A stretch of DNA of 47,752 nt. Origin: Paracoccaceae bacterium. GTDB taxonomy: Bacteria; Pseudomonadota; Alphaproteobacteria; Rhodobacterales; Rhodobacteraceae. Below the pieces are notes generated by a model that saw nothing but the letters and a program-made list of their open reading frames with translations, was not told where the DNA came from and made no database searches. The DNA lies in contig SLJW01000089.1 of the NCBI GenBank assembly GCA_007134865.1, positions 1 to 47,752 of the forward strand. The letters run 5' to 3'. Made by a program: the position numbers and the translations under genes. How positions within the stretch are numbered: the stretch's first letter is position 1; each line of letters starts with the position of its first letter. Below are positions 1 to 10,587 of the stretch, in pieces.

Positions 1-304
1 CAAGGGCCGAGACATCGGCGCGGTCGTGATGCGTGACCTGCGGGATAAGCGCATTGGCCGCGCCCAGATTGCCCGCCGCCACCTGCGCGAAACGGCTCAT
101 CGGCTCTTCGTGCACTGGCCCGTAAGCGCTGTGATCCACATCCCAGTAGCGCGTATCGCCCGCGCCGGCCACCGGCGCGGTGGTTGCGCTCAGGTCTTCC
201 GGCCCCAGCGTCGTGCGGCCCAACTCACGCGCGCGCGTGCTCAGATCGACCCCCTTTTCCAGCGCCTTGCGCCGGGTGCTCGGGCTTGCGATGACGTCTG
301 ACAT
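1..304 (-). CDS. Partial hypothetical protein of an integrated element
   Basis: The minus strand is open from an ATG at 304 to the window edge, so the C-terminus is missing. The 101 visible residues start MSDVIASPSTRRKALEKG and contain a segment GAGDTRYWDVDHSAYGPVHEEP. I do not recognise a family and see no membrane segment or signal peptide. A purine-rich stretch (GGGGGCAG on the coding strand) lies just before the ATG and supports this start. The same frame stays open upstream to an ATG at 481, so a longer N-terminus is possible, but residues encoded at 305-350 look like out-of-frame translation (see the 315-481 entry). Gene order and strand place it in the same element as the integrase, probably as cargo or a phage-like gene. 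Confidence 0.45.
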   Translation of the reverse strand, partial: MSDVIASPSTRRKALEKGVDLSTRARELGRTTLGPEDLSATTAPVAGAGDTRYWDVDHSAYGPVHEEPMSRFAQVAAGNLGAANALIPQVTHHDRADVSAL

Positions 305-314
305 GTCTGCCCCC

Positions 315-481
315 TTACCAGCTGGCCGAAATATATTGCGTTTCCATGAACTCAAACATGCCTTCATGCCCGCCTTCGCGCCCGAGCCCTGATAGCCTTT
401 TGCGGCCAGCTTCGCGCGCCGTATCTGCACTAGGTCGAGCGCCTTTGTCACAAGCGGGGCGGGGTTGAATGCGTCAGCCAT
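315..481 (-). pseudogene. Small element gene, probably with a frameshift
   Basis: An ATG at 481 overlaps the TGA of the upstream AlpA-like gene (TGATG), which suggests translational coupling. The N-terminal part MADAFNPAPLVTKALDLVQI looks like real protein. Around 355-375 the frame that looks natural changes: the neighbouring frame encodes MFEFMETQYISASW followed by TAA at 315-317, a plausible C-terminus, while the original frame runs on into the next gene. The start-to-stop length (167 nt) is not a multiple of three. The simplest reading is a small gene of about 55 residues carrying one frameshift (mutation, sequencing error, or programmed). The alternative is one fused protein with the gene at 1-304. 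The function is unknown. Confidence 0.35.
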
Positions 482-669
482 CACGCCGCCCCCTTCATTT
501 CGCGAGCAGCCATCCAGGCTTCAATGTCGCTTTCGCGCCAGCCCACCAGTCGCGCGCCAAGCGCAACGGGTTGCGGGAATTCGCCCCGCTTCATCCAGTC
601 GTAAATCGTTGAGCGGGAGAGCCCTGTGCGCGCCTCCACGTCCGGGCGTCGCAGGATACGTTCAGCCAT
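481..669 (-). CDS. AlpA-like excisionase / DNA-binding regulator
   Basis: This 62-residue protein is an AlpA/MerR-type winged-helix DNA-binding protein of the kind found next to P4-type integrases, where it regulates excision or integrase expression. The motif RRPDVEARTGLSRSTIYDWM (about residues 6-25) is the classic AlpA helix-turn-helix, followed by a wing (ARLVGWRESDIEAWM). I chose the ATG at 669 because AAAGGA lies about 8 bases upstream; the frame is open further upstream to 795, but that extension lacks conserved character. Its stop overlaps the next gene start. It follows the 301-aa gene after a gap of about 130 bp. The known family role is a directionality factor; the role in this element is inferred. 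Confidence 0.75.
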   Translation of the reverse strand: MAERILRRPDVEARTGLSRSTIYDWMKRGEFPQPVALGARLVGWRESDIEAWMAAREMKGAA

Positions 670-800
670 TGTCGGTTCCTTTCCGGTCCAAGTCGCCGCA
701 ACGGGATTCGCGCGGCACTGGTCGGAATATCGGGGGGCCGGTGGCAAAAATCGTCCGACATAATTCAGAGAGGACAATTTGTAGATGCACGCCACTGGGC

Positions 801-1706
801 TCAGGCCCAGTATGCCACTCTGTGCTTGCCGTCTTCATATTCGCGGATCAGCAGCGGATCGCCGTCCGGCCCTTCCTTGCATGCAGGAATAAGCCGCTTC
901 TCAACCGCCAAATATTCCTTTGGGCATTCTTGAAGGATCTCCTTCGCCACCGGGTCTTCCGTATCCGCACATCGCAGAAGGGCGGCGAGTATCGCGTCCG
1001 CTGCGCTGCGCCCGGTCTTGCGCTTCGTTGGCATGCGGTTCCGCGACGGTCGAAGCCCTAGCCCCTCAGCAGCGCCGAGCAGACGCGCCGCCAGACGGCG
1101 CCCCCGGATCAGCTCTGGCCTACCCCGCCCACCCAGCCGATGAAAGCGGCCTGAGAGAAGCTCCCTTGCCTCGGAAGCCGCGCGCGCAACGTCATCGTGC
1201 AGTTCAACGATGCTTGCGAGGCGGCGCAGTGGGGCGGAGTCGCGGCCTTCCTCGGCCTCGGATTCGGACAATGCAACGAGTTCCTCGGGTGTAAGCTGCT
1301 GCAGGAAATCGCCCAGCGGCTCCGCTTCGTTCGTCAGGATCACTTCGATGTTCGCGGCGGCCTCCAGCAACGCCGTCCAGGCACTTTCAAGCTGCGCCTC
1401 GACTACGGGTTCGGGCAGTTTCCAGAACGCCTTGAACGTTAGCGCGGCGCCTGCCTCGTTTATGGGGCCTCTCACAGAGGGAGCGTCCCCAAGCACGTCG
1501 GCGATCCGACTGGCCAGCCCTTCGGCCGCTTCGCGCAAGCGGGTGAAACGCTCGCGCAATTCATCGTCCTTAATCCGCCCTCCTCCTGTGATGCGGATTT
1601 GATTGTTTCCTATTGCGGCCCAGCGTGACAGCAAGAGCCGCGCCTGCCGTTCAAGGGTCGACACTACCTCATCGAAGTCAGCAGTTGCGCCGTCCCTTTT
1701 CGTCAT
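801..1706 (-). CDS. Hypothetical protein coupled to the integrase
   Basis: This unrecognised 301-residue protein starts at an ATG that overlaps the integrase stop codon (ATGA at 1703-1706), so the two are probably cotranslated. The first two-thirds are rich in charged, alanine- and leucine-heavy helices (for example FTRLREAAEGLASRIADV). A basic patch follows (LGGRGRPELIRGRRLAARLL, then MPTKRKTGRSAADAI), and the C-terminus is more compact. No catalytic motif, membrane segment or signal peptide is seen. The position between integrase and AlpA-like gene suggests an accessory protein of the mobile element, possibly DNA-binding through the basic patch. That is inference from context only. Confidence 0.6.
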   Translation of the reverse strand: MTKRDGATADFDEVVSTLERQARLLLSRWAAIGNNQIRITGGGRIKDDELRERFTRLREAAEGLASRIADVLGDAPSVRGPINEAGAALTFKAFWKLPEPVVEAQLESAWTALLEAAANIEVILTNEAEPLGDFLQQLTPEELVALSESEAEEGRDSAPLRRLASIVELHDDVARAASEARELLSGRFHRLGGRGRPELIRGRRLAARLLGAAEGLGLRPSRNRMPTKRKTGRSAADAILAALLRCADTEDPVAKEILQECPKEYLAVEKRLIPACKEGPDGDPLLIREYEDGKHRVAYWA

Positions 1707-3004
1707 CCCGCTGCCCCCAGCTTCACCACCTTAGCTCCGGTTCCGGCTTCACCGCGAAGGAAAGCGGCCCATGCGGCCATCATGTCGCGCCGCCGTTCCA
1801 GCATGTCGCTTCTCTGATAAGCCCTTTCGGTTTCATCCCCCACGCGATGCGCCAGCGCCAGTTCGGCAATGTCGCGCGGGAAGCCCTGTTCTGCCGCCCA
1901 TTGCCGGAAGGTCGAGCGCAGCCCGTGCGGCACGGCTGGGCGTTTATTCACTTGGTCGAGAAAACCCGCGCGGCCGGCCTTCACTTCGGCTTCCTGCATT
2001 CGCCGCATTACAGCGGAAACGGTCATGTCGGAAAGCTGCCCGCCTAGCGGGGCGTTGAACACATAGGGACTATTCGTGCGGGGCAGGCTTTGCAGGATTG
2101 CCACCGCTTCCTCGGTCAGTGGCACACGATGCGCCCGCTCCGCCTTCATCCGTGAAGCGGGGATGGTCCATGTCGCAGTTGTCGCAAGTGTCGCAGCGGA
2201 AGTTTCGTCCCACCTCCCAAAGTCGATTTCTTCCCAGGTCATGCCGCGCACTTCGCCCGACCGCGCAGCGGTCAGCGTCAGGAACTCCAACGCCCGTGCG
2301 CCCATACCTTCGCGTTGGGCCAGTTCTGCCCACCATCGCGGCGCGTCCGGAAGCGCAACCGCTGGATAGTTTTTTTTCTTCGCCACCTTAGAGGGCTTGG
2401 GCAGCACTTCGGAAAGATTGCCCTTCCACCGGGCGGGATTGTCGCCCGCGCGATGCCCCGCCACGGTTGCCCATGACAGCACGGCTTCGATGCGCCCGCG
2501 AAGGCGGGAAGCGGTTTCGGTTTTGCTTTGCCAGATGGGTTCCAGCACGCGCAGCACATCTTGAAGGGTGATTTCCGCCACCAGCTTCGGCCCCAGCGCC
2601 GGGCGAGCGTATGTGTCGAGTGTCGAGCGCCATTGCGCCTTGTGCTTTTCGTTCCTGAATTCATCCAGCTTCGCGGCCAGATAGCGTTCAACCGCTGCTT
2701 CAAAGGTCAGCCCCGCGCGGGCGTCGTGCCGTTCCTGTATCGGGTCGCCGCCCATCATCGCCTTGCCCCGGTTTTCCAGAGCCAGCTTGCGGGCGGTTGC
2801 CAGCGGGATTGCAGGCGGGCTTCCCAGCCCGAGTTCACAGCGCTTGCCGCGAATGGTGATGCGCTGCACCCATTGCCTCGCCCCGTTCGGTTGCACGCGC
2901 AGGAACAAGCCTTGCCCGTCAAAATACTTGCCCGGTTCGGTTACAGTGTCCACAAAGCGGGCGGTTAGCGCCTTTTGTGGTTTCCGAATGCCCCGTGTCG
3001 CCAT
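1703..3004 (-). CDS. P4-type tyrosine recombinase / integrase
   Basis: This site-specific integrase of 433 residues is the usual length for the P4/DUF4102 class. The N-terminal arm-binding domain shows KYFDGQGLFLRVQPNGARQW and a KLALENRGKAMMGGDP segment (about residues 25-90). A core-binding SAM-like domain follows (about 95-200), then the catalytic domain: first Arg in TAARSGEVRGM, the HGLRSTFRQW box (His-x-x-Arg), His in ALAHRVG and the Tyr nucleophile in ERAYQRSD near the C-terminus. The catalytic set appears complete, so the enzyme is probably active. It is the outermost gene of the element: the sequence beyond 3004 turns into AT-richer spacer and then an unrelated LacI module, so an attachment site should lie between 3005 and 3351. 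Confidence 0.93.
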   Translation of the reverse strand: MATRGIRKPQKALTARFVDTVTEPGKYFDGQGLFLRVQPNGARQWVQRITIRGKRCELGLGSPPAIPLATARKLALENRGKAMMGGDPIQERHDARAGLTFEAAVERYLAAKLDEFRNEKHKAQWRSTLDTYARPALGPKLVAEITLQDVLRVLEPIWQSKTETASRLRGRIEAVLSWATVAGHRAGDNPARWKGNLSEVLPKPSKVAKKKNYPAVALPDAPRWWAELAQREGMGARALEFLTLTAARSGEVRGMTWEEIDFGRWDETSAATLATTATWTIPASRMKAERAHRVPLTEEAVAILQSLPRTNSPYVFNAPLGGQLSDMTVSAVMRRMQEAEVKAGRAGFLDQVNKRPAVPHGLRSTFRQWAAEQGFPRDIAELALAHRVGDETERAYQRSDMLERRRDMMAAWAAFLRGEAGTGAKVVKLGAAG

Positions 3005-3351
3005 TGCTTTCCCTCCAGCCTATCCCCCGGCAAAGCTTCCCCCGCCATATCCCCCACATTAACGTGAATTAAGCCGGAATATGCCGGAAAGCGCAGGAAA
3101 AGGGAAGGGAAAATAATATCATAAAAACAATGTCTTGCGGCTCTTTACGGAAGCCGCCGGAAGCCAGTTATACGGACATCGTCTCCGCCATTACCCATTA
3201 GAAAAATTAAACATATTCGGAGAATCCGTTGCAGTTTACCTGACAAGGCGCTCACTGGCCTGGCGCTTTATGAGTATGTCTGCAAATTCTGGACTTCCGG
3301 GCCAGACAGGTTCACCGTCAATATGATCCACCAGATGCCGGGTCCGAGCAT
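3005..3351. other. Element border / integrase upstream region
   Basis: This is a 347-bp non-coding stretch, more AT-rich than either side. It should hold the integrase promoter and the attachment site. The 7-mer GCCGGAA occurs three times (3073-3079, 3083-3089, 3156-3162), the first two 10 bp apart; these could be arm-type recombinase sites. A hairpin GCGGCT-N9-AGCCGC lies at 3137-3157. No tRNA gene or tRNA 3' end, the usual target of this integrase class, is recognisable. I see no convincing coding sequence. Confidence 0.4.
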
Positions 3352-4371
3352 TTAGTCCGGTGGGCGCGCGGTCGAGTGTCGGACAACCAGTGTCACCGGA
3401 AGCGAAATGCTGGTGCCGGGTTTCGTATCGCCCTGCCGAACGCGGCGCAGCATCAGGGCGGCAGCTTCGGCTCCGATATTGGCCGCCGGAATATCAACCG
3501 TGGTCAGCGAGGGCGACAGGTGTGCCGCGACATCGACATTGTCGATACCGGCTATCGACAGCGCATCCGGTACGACGATCCCGCGCCCCTGCGCCTCGAA
3601 CATCGCGCCGATGGCCAGAAGATCGGCCGTACCGATGATCGCTGTCGGGCGCGGCAGCATTTCGAGAAGGGTCATGCATCCGGCCCGGCCTGCGCTGATC
3701 GTCAGCGGCTGTTCGCTGATCTGAGTGCGCGCAAGTCTCAGATCCTCTTTCGCAAGGGCCGCGCGGATACCCTCGACGCGCGCGGACTGGCGGTCATTGT
3801 TCAGCAGATGGCCGCAGATGACACCGAATTTGCGATGCCCGATATCAATCAGATAGCGCGCGACCAGATATCCTGCCTGATAATTGTCAACGGTGATCCG
3901 ATCATGCTCCGGGCGCCCCTCCCAGATCTGGATGAGCGGCACCTGCGCGGCCTCCAGCAGCGCCCAGGAAGATTGCGGCCTTTGCGCGCCGACGACGACA
4001 AGCCCGTCCACGCCATGCGAAATGAGCTGTGCAATTGCGGCGGTTTCGCTGGCCGGATCATACTCATGCGAGGCGATCAGAAGCTGAAATCCGTTCGCGG
4101 CAAAGCTTCGCTGCATCTCCTGCAAGGTCGACGAAAAGATCGGTGAATTGAGCGTCGGGACAACGACGCCGATTGTCTCCGAGTTCCCCGAAGCCAGCGC
4201 CCGCGCGCGCCGATTCGGGACGTAGCCAAGCCGCGCTGCAACCTCGCGGATGCGTTCCAGCGTCTGCGGTTGCAGCAATTCGGGCTGCGACATGGCGCGC
4301 GAAACCGTCGCAATCGAACTGCCGGATTCGCGGGCAATGTCATTCAGGGTGGGCTTGCGATGGCGCGGCAC
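3352..4371 (-). CDS. LacI-family transcriptional regulator
   Basis: This ligand-responsive repressor of 339 residues is typical for LacI/GntR-like regulators. The N-terminal helix-turn-helix and hinge (about residues 7-60) read TLNDIARESGSSIATVSRAM and NRRARALASG. The rest is a periplasmic-binding-protein-like sensor (SETIGVVVPTLNSPIF, then VPDALSIAGIDNVDVAAHLS). The start is GTG at 4371, preceded by AAAGGA at a good distance. It is divergent from the sulfonate-type ABC transporter. A perfect palindrome just upstream of its ribosome site (4384-4397) suggests autoregulation, and another operator-like site lies in front of the transporter. The likely inducer is the transported sulfonate or a metabolite of it; LacI control of such a pathway is unusual, so this is inference. 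Confidence 0.9.
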   Translation of the reverse strand: MPRHRKPTLNDIARESGSSIATVSRAMSQPELLQPQTLERIREVAARLGYVPNRRARALASGNSETIGVVVPTLNSPIFSSTLQEMQRSFAANGFQLLIASHEYDPASETAAIAQLISHGVDGLVVVGAQRPQSSWALLEAAQVPLIQIWEGRPEHDRITVDNYQAGYLVARYLIDIGHRKFGVICGHLLNNDRQSARVEGIRAALAKEDLRLARTQISEQPLTISAGRAGCMTLLEMLPRPTAIIGTADLLAIGAMFEAQGRGIVVPDALSIAGIDNVDVAAHLSPSLTTVDIPAANIGAEAAALMLRRVRQGDTKPGTSISLPVTLVVRHSTARPPD

Positions 4372-4383
4372 TCGAATCCTTTC

Positions 4384-4397
4384 ATGAAAATTTTCAT
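4384..4397. promoter_or_regulatory. Palindromic operator upstream of the LacI gene
   Basis: ATGAAAATTTTCAT is a perfect 14-bp palindrome. It lies 13 bp upstream of the GTG start of the LacI-family gene, directly next to its ribosome-binding site. Its half-site TGAAA is shared with the site at 4479-4492. An autoregulatory operator is the simplest reading. Confidence 0.5.
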
Positions 4398-4478
4398 TTC
4401 AATTCTGACGATTAATTACACAAATATTGGAAAATTTCAACGGACATAAATCTTTTCTTGACAGACGATGCGAGAATA

Positions 4479-4492
4479 TGAAAGCGTTTACA
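4479..4492. promoter_or_regulatory. LacI-type operator before the sulfonate transporter operon
   Basis: TGAAAGCGTTTACA has the central CG and near-palindromic arms typical of LacI/PurR-family operators. It sits 31 bp upstream of the chosen GTG start (4523) of the first permease gene, downstream of a TTGACA hexamer (4458-4463). Repressor bound here would block transcription of the transporter and catabolic genes. A weaker related palindrome (TTGGAAAATTTCAA) lies at 4427-4440. No good -10 element could be assigned. Confidence 0.55.
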
Positions 4493-4522
4493 TTTGACGG
4501 TCTCACTGGGAGGAGAGGGCGC

Positions 4523-5305
4523 GTGCAACGCAGAGTCTCGATAGGGTTGGCTACGATTCTGATCGTCTGTGCGCTCTGGTATGCCGCAACGGCGATGTTC
4601 GGCATCATCCCCCCGGGTCGGTTCCCCTCACCGGCAGAAACTTGGTCCGCGCTGGTTCACGTCTCCGGGCGCGGCTATGGCGGCGGCGACCTCACGATGC
4701 ACGTCTATAATTCGCTGCGTCTCGTGGTCATGGGCTTTCTGTTTGCCATCGCGACCGGCGTGCCACTGGGCCTGTTGATGGGCTGGAGCCGCAAGGCCGA
4801 AGCCTTCATCAACCCGATCTTCCTGATCATCCGCCCGATTCCACCGCTGGCCTGGATCCCCCTGGCCATCCTCTGGCTCGGCCTGGGCGATGCCGCGAAG
4901 ATCATGGTGATCTGGTTTTCGGCCTTCGTGCCCTCGGTCATCAACACATTTGCGGGCGTCCGCAATATCGACCGCCCGGTGCTGGAGGCCGCCTACATGC
5001 TCGGCATGCCGAAAATCCGCTTCGTGAGCGAAGTGCTCATTCCCGGCGCCAGCCCGATGATCTTCACGGGGCTGCGGCTGTCGCTGCAGGCCTCCTGGAC
5101 AACGCTGGTCGCGGCTGAACTGGTGGGGGCGTTCTATGGCATTGGTCGGGTGCTGAACGTCGCGCAACAGGACCTTTATCCCGGCATGATCCTCGTCGGC
5201 ATGATCGCAGTAGCGATCCTTGGTTGGGGCACGACGCGCGTGCTCGGCATGGCCGAGGCGCGCGCGCTGCGCTGGAATACCGCCGCACTGGCTGCGAAAG
5301 GGTGA
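4523..5305 (+). CDS. ABC transporter permease, NitT/TauT/Ssu type
   Basis: This is the inner-membrane permease of an importer of the nitrate/sulfonate/taurine class. It has about six membrane helices and the cytoplasmic-loop motif EAAYMLGMPKIRFVSEVLIPGASP that contacts the ATPase. I placed the start at GTG 4523 because AGGAGAGG lies 5-8 bases upstream and the resulting 260-residue length is normal. An ATG at 4478 and a TTG at 4427 are in frame, but they have poor ribosome sites and lie in operator sequence. It is the first gene of the operon 4523-12360, followed after 4 bp by a second, related permease. Two different permeases in one NitT/TauT-type system imply a heterodimeric channel. Confidence 0.9.
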   Translation: MQRRVSIGLATILIVCALWYAATAMFGIIPPGRFPSPAETWSALVHVSGRGYGGGDLTMHVYNSLRLVVMGFLFAIATGVPLGLLMGWSRKAEAFINPIFLIIRPIPPLAWIPLAILWLGLGDAAKIMVIWFSAFVPSVINTFAGVRNIDRPVLEAAYMLGMPKIRFVSEVLIPGASPMIFTGLRLSLQASWTTLVAAELVGAFYGIGRVLNVAQQDLYPGMILVGMIAVAILGWGTTRVLGMAEARALRWNTAALAAKG

Positions 5306-5309
5306 TACG

Positions 5310-6095
5310 ATGAACCGTCAGATCAGCTTCACCCAATCCATCCTGCTCGGCTTCCTCGGCCTCGCCTGCTTCCTGGGCTTCTGGCAAGGCATGTCGATGA
5401 GCGGGCTAGTCTCGGAGATCTTCCTGCCCTCGCCAGTTGAGGTTTATGAGCGTTTCATGACGCTGCTCGATCGCCGTTTTGCTGGCGCCACCTTGCCGGG
5501 CCATCTTGCAGCAAGTTTCCAGCGTTTTGCCTATGGGTTCCTGCTTGCTGCCGCTATCGGCATTCCGCTTGGGTTGCTGATGGGCTGGTATCAGCTTCTG
5601 GACGAGATCGTCTCGCCGCTCTTTGACGCGCTACGCTTTGTTGCGCCGATCGCATGGGTGCCCTTCGCCGCGCTGTGGTTCGGCACCGGCATCGGCGGGC
5701 CGATCATGATCATCTTCGCGGGTGCCTTTCCGCCCTGCGTGATCAACGCCTATCGCGGCGCCAAATTCGTCGATCCGCGCCTGATCGAGGCGGCGAACAT
5801 GCTCGGCACGCCCTCGCGGCGGGTCATCATGGAAGTGTTGCTGCCCTCCTCGGTGCCCTCGATCATCTCGGGCCTACGGGTTTCGGCGGGCCTTGGTTGG
5901 CAGTCATTGGTAGGGGCCGAGCTGATCGTGGCCTCGGCGGGCGTGGGCTACATGATGGTGCAGGGGCAGGCGAATATTCAGACGCATACGGTCATGGCCG
6001 GCATGGTCGCCATCGGGCTGGTCGGGCTCGCACTCGACAGCGCGCTGCGCGGGCTCGAGCGCTACATCCAAAAGCGCCGCGGGCTGGACCACTGA
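5310..6095 (+). CDS. ABC transporter permease, NitT/TauT/Ssu type (second subunit)
   Basis: This 261-residue membrane protein is homologous to the preceding permease. It shares the GIPLGLLMGW segment and the EAANMLGTPSRRVIMEVLLPSS coupling-loop motif. The ATG at 5310 follows GAAAGGGTGA and sits 4 bp after the upstream stop, so it is translated from the same transcript. It probably forms a heterodimer with the first permease, powered by the ATPase at 6117. Family membership (BPD_transp_1) is clear. The sulfonate specificity is inferred from the downstream dehydrogenase genes, because this transporter class also carries nitrate, taurine, aromatic sulfonates and thiamine precursors. Confidence 0.9.
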   Translation: MNRQISFTQSILLGFLGLACFLGFWQGMSMSGLVSEIFLPSPVEVYERFMTLLDRRFAGATLPGHLAASFQRFAYGFLLAAAIGIPLGLLMGWYQLLDEIVSPLFDALRFVAPIAWVPFAALWFGTGIGGPIMIIFAGAFPPCVINAYRGAKFVDPRLIEAANMLGTPSRRVIMEVLLPSSVPSIISGLRVSAGLGWQSLVGAELIVASAGVGYMMVQGQANIQTHTVMAGMVAIGLVGLALDSALRGLERYIQKRRGLDH

Positions 6096-6116
6096 GGCAG
6101 AGGGGGAGGAACAAAC

Positions 6117-6914
6117 ATGGGTGTGATCCAGTTTAAGAATGTCGGCAAGACCTTTGGGCCACGCGACTCGGGCTTCGTCGCGCTGAAGGACATCGATTTG
6201 GAGATCCGCGACAAGGAGTTCGTCGCCATCGTCGGCCCCTCGGGCTGCGGCAAGACCACCTGCCTGCGCATGGTCGCGGGCTTCGAAAATGCGACTGATG
6301 GAGTGGTCTCGGTCGATGGCACGCCGATCAAACGCCCCGGCCCGGACCGCGCCGTGGTGTTCCAGCAATTCGCGCTGTTCCCGTGGAAAACCGTCTACGA
6401 CAATATCGACCTGGGATTGCGCAACCTCAATGTCAGCGGGTCCGAACGTTCCAGTCGCATCGAGGCAATCCTGAACCTGATGAACCTGACGCAATACGCC
6501 AAGCACTTCCCGCACCAGCTTTCGGGCGGGATGCAGCAACGCGTCGCGATTGCGCGGGCCTATGTGCTCGATCCCGATGTGCTCTTGATGGACGAGCCCT
6601 TCGGCGCGCTCGACGCGCAGACCCGCGTCGTGATGCAGGAAGAACTCGTGCGGCTGGCGCGCAAGAACCCGCGCACCGTGCTCTTCATTACCCATGCGGT
6701 GGAGGAAGCCGTCTATCTGGCCGACCGTGTCGCGATCATGACCCGCGCGCCCGGACGCATCAAGGAAGTGCTGGATGTCGCCTCGATCCGCAATGCCGAG
6801 GACTGGGACAGCCATGAGAAGATCGAGGATGTGATGGATCTCGAGAGCTTCGTCCATCTTCGCACCCATATCTGGCGCAGCCTGCGCGAGGAAAAGGCGG
6901 CGCAGCACGCCTGA
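6117..6914 (+). CDS. ABC transporter ATP-binding protein, NitT/TauT/Ssu type
   Basis: This 265-residue ATPase energises the importer. It has Walker A GPSGCGKTT, the Q-loop (VVFQQFALFPWKT), the signature LSGGMQQR, Walker B DVLLMDEP, the D-loop ALDAQT and the switch His in FITHAVEEAV. The length and the VVFQQFALFPWKTV segment are typical of the SsuB/TauB/NrtD branch. GGGGGAGGAAC precedes the ATG. It sits between the two permeases and the binding protein in a compact operon, so the ABC system is complete. Confidence 0.92.
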   Translation: MGVIQFKNVGKTFGPRDSGFVALKDIDLEIRDKEFVAIVGPSGCGKTTCLRMVAGFENATDGVVSVDGTPIKRPGPDRAVVFQQFALFPWKTVYDNIDLGLRNLNVSGSERSSRIEAILNLMNLTQYAKHFPHQLSGGMQQRVAIARAYVLDPDVLLMDEPFGALDAQTRVVMQEELVRLARKNPRTVLFITHAVEEAVYLADRVAIMTRAPGRIKEVLDVASIRNAEDWDSHEKIEDVMDLESFVHLRTHIWRSLREEKAAQHA

Positions 6915-6946
6915 GAGACGACCAATCACAACAAGGAGGACCCCAC

Positions 6947-9372
<2,426 letters not shown>

Positions 9373-9375
9373 GCC

Positions 9376-10587
9376 ATGCGCGCCCCGCCCGATCTGGGCC
9401 GCCCGCCCGATATTCCTCCCAAGGCCCTTGCCATGGCCATGGCGCTGATGGAGACCGGCCGTCTGCATCGCTACTCGGAAGCAGGGGGGGATGGTGGGCT
9501 TGTCGCCGCACTGGAACGCGACTTTGCGCGGATGATGGGCCGGCGCTACGCCGTCGCGCTCAACTCCTGCGGATCGGCGCTGTTTCTGGCGCTCAAGACC
9601 GCGGGTGTGGTGCCGGGCGACAAGGTGCTGTTCAACGCTTTCACGCTTGGTCCCGTTCCCGGTGCGTTACAGCATGTGGGCGCGCGCCCGGTGCTGGTCG
9701 AGATCACCGAGGATCTGGTCATCGATTTCGATGACCTGCGCGCCAAGGCCCGCGCCTCGGGCGCGCGGGTGCTGCTTTTGTCGCATATGCGCGGGCATCT
9801 TTGCGACCTCGATGCACTGGCGGCGCTGTGCCAAGACGAAGGGATCACCCTGATAGAGGATTGCGCCCATACGCTGGGCGCCGCCTGGGCGGGACGGCAG
9901 GCGGGGAATTTCGGCCTTGCCGGGTGCTTCAGTTTTCAGTCGGGCAAGCATGTGAATACCGGCGAAGGCGGCATACTGATCACCGATGATGATGATGTCG
10001 CTGCACAGGCGATCCTGCATGCGGGCAGCTATCGGCTCTACCGGCAGAATGGCACCTGCCCGCCCGAGCAGGTCATGGCCGACTGGTTTGACCGCTGCGG
10101 CAATTTTTCGCTGCGCATGTCGGCGCTTGTGGCCGCGCTGGCACTGCCGCAACTCCCGCTTCTGCCCAAGCGCGTTGCCGATTGGAACACTAGCCATGAC
10201 CGGATCGCGCGACGCTTGCAGGCTGCCCCCGGTTTCGTGCTGCCACACAGGCCACAGGCCGAAGCCTATGCGCAGTCTTCGCTGCAATTTCGTCTGCCCG
10301 CGCGAGACAAAACTGCAATGGCTTCATTCATTGCTGAGGCCCGCGCGCGCGGCGTCTGGGTCAAATGGTTCGGCAGCACCTCGCCGGAGGGCTATAGTTC
10401 GAACCCCGGTCAATGGCCCGGCGCCCAGGCTACCGAGGTGCCCCGCGCCTGCGCGATTCAGTCGACCCTTTGCGACATCCGCCTGCCGCTGGAGCTGAGC
10501 GCGCAGGACTGCGAGCTTATCGTCGATGCGCTGATTGAGGCTGCCGAGGCGACAGATGACGAAGAGGTGCGGCGTGCCAAGGCTTGA
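9376..10587 (+). CDS. DegT/DnrJ/EryC1-family PLP aminotransferase
   Basis: This 403-residue enzyme has the fold-type-I signature of DegT/DnrJ/EryC1 aminotransferases. It shows [15 protein letters not shown] (cofactor phosphate region), [13 protein letters not shown] (the Asp that contacts the PLP ring) and [15 protein letters not shown] with the PLP lysine at residue 191. These enzymes normally aminate keto-sugars. Here it begins 3 bp after the hpsN-like gene and is followed by two alcohol dehydrogenases. A sulfonate-pathway role would be transamination between an amino-sulfonate (for example cysteinolate, 2-amino-3-hydroxypropanesulfonate) and its keto form, which the reductase could convert to DHPS. 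That role is inference; the family assignment is clear. Confidence 0.85.
   Translation: MRAPPDLGRPPDIPPKALAMAMALMETGRLHRYSEAGGDGGLVAALERDFARMMGRRYAVALNSCGSALFLALKTAGVVPGDKVLFNAFTLGPVPGALQHVGARPVLVEITEDLVIDFDDLRAKARASGARVLLLSHMRGHLCDLDALAALCQDEGITLIEDCAHTLGAAWAGRQAGNFGLAGCFSFQSGKHVNTGEGGILITDDDDVAAQAILHAGSYRLYRQNGTCPPEQVMADWFDRCGNFSLRMSALVAALALPQLPLLPKRVADWNTSHDRIARRLQAAPGFVLPHRPQAEAYAQSSLQFRLPARDKTAMASFIAEARARGVWVKWFGSTSPEGYSSNPGQWPGAQATEVPRACAIQSTLCDIRLPLELSAQDCELIVDALIEAAEATDDEEVRRAKA

Noticed and set aside
4458-4463. TTGACA as a -35 element for the sulfonate operon
   Set aside because: No acceptable -10 hexamer at 16-18 bp (AAAGCG/AAGCGT); kept only as a comment on the operator.
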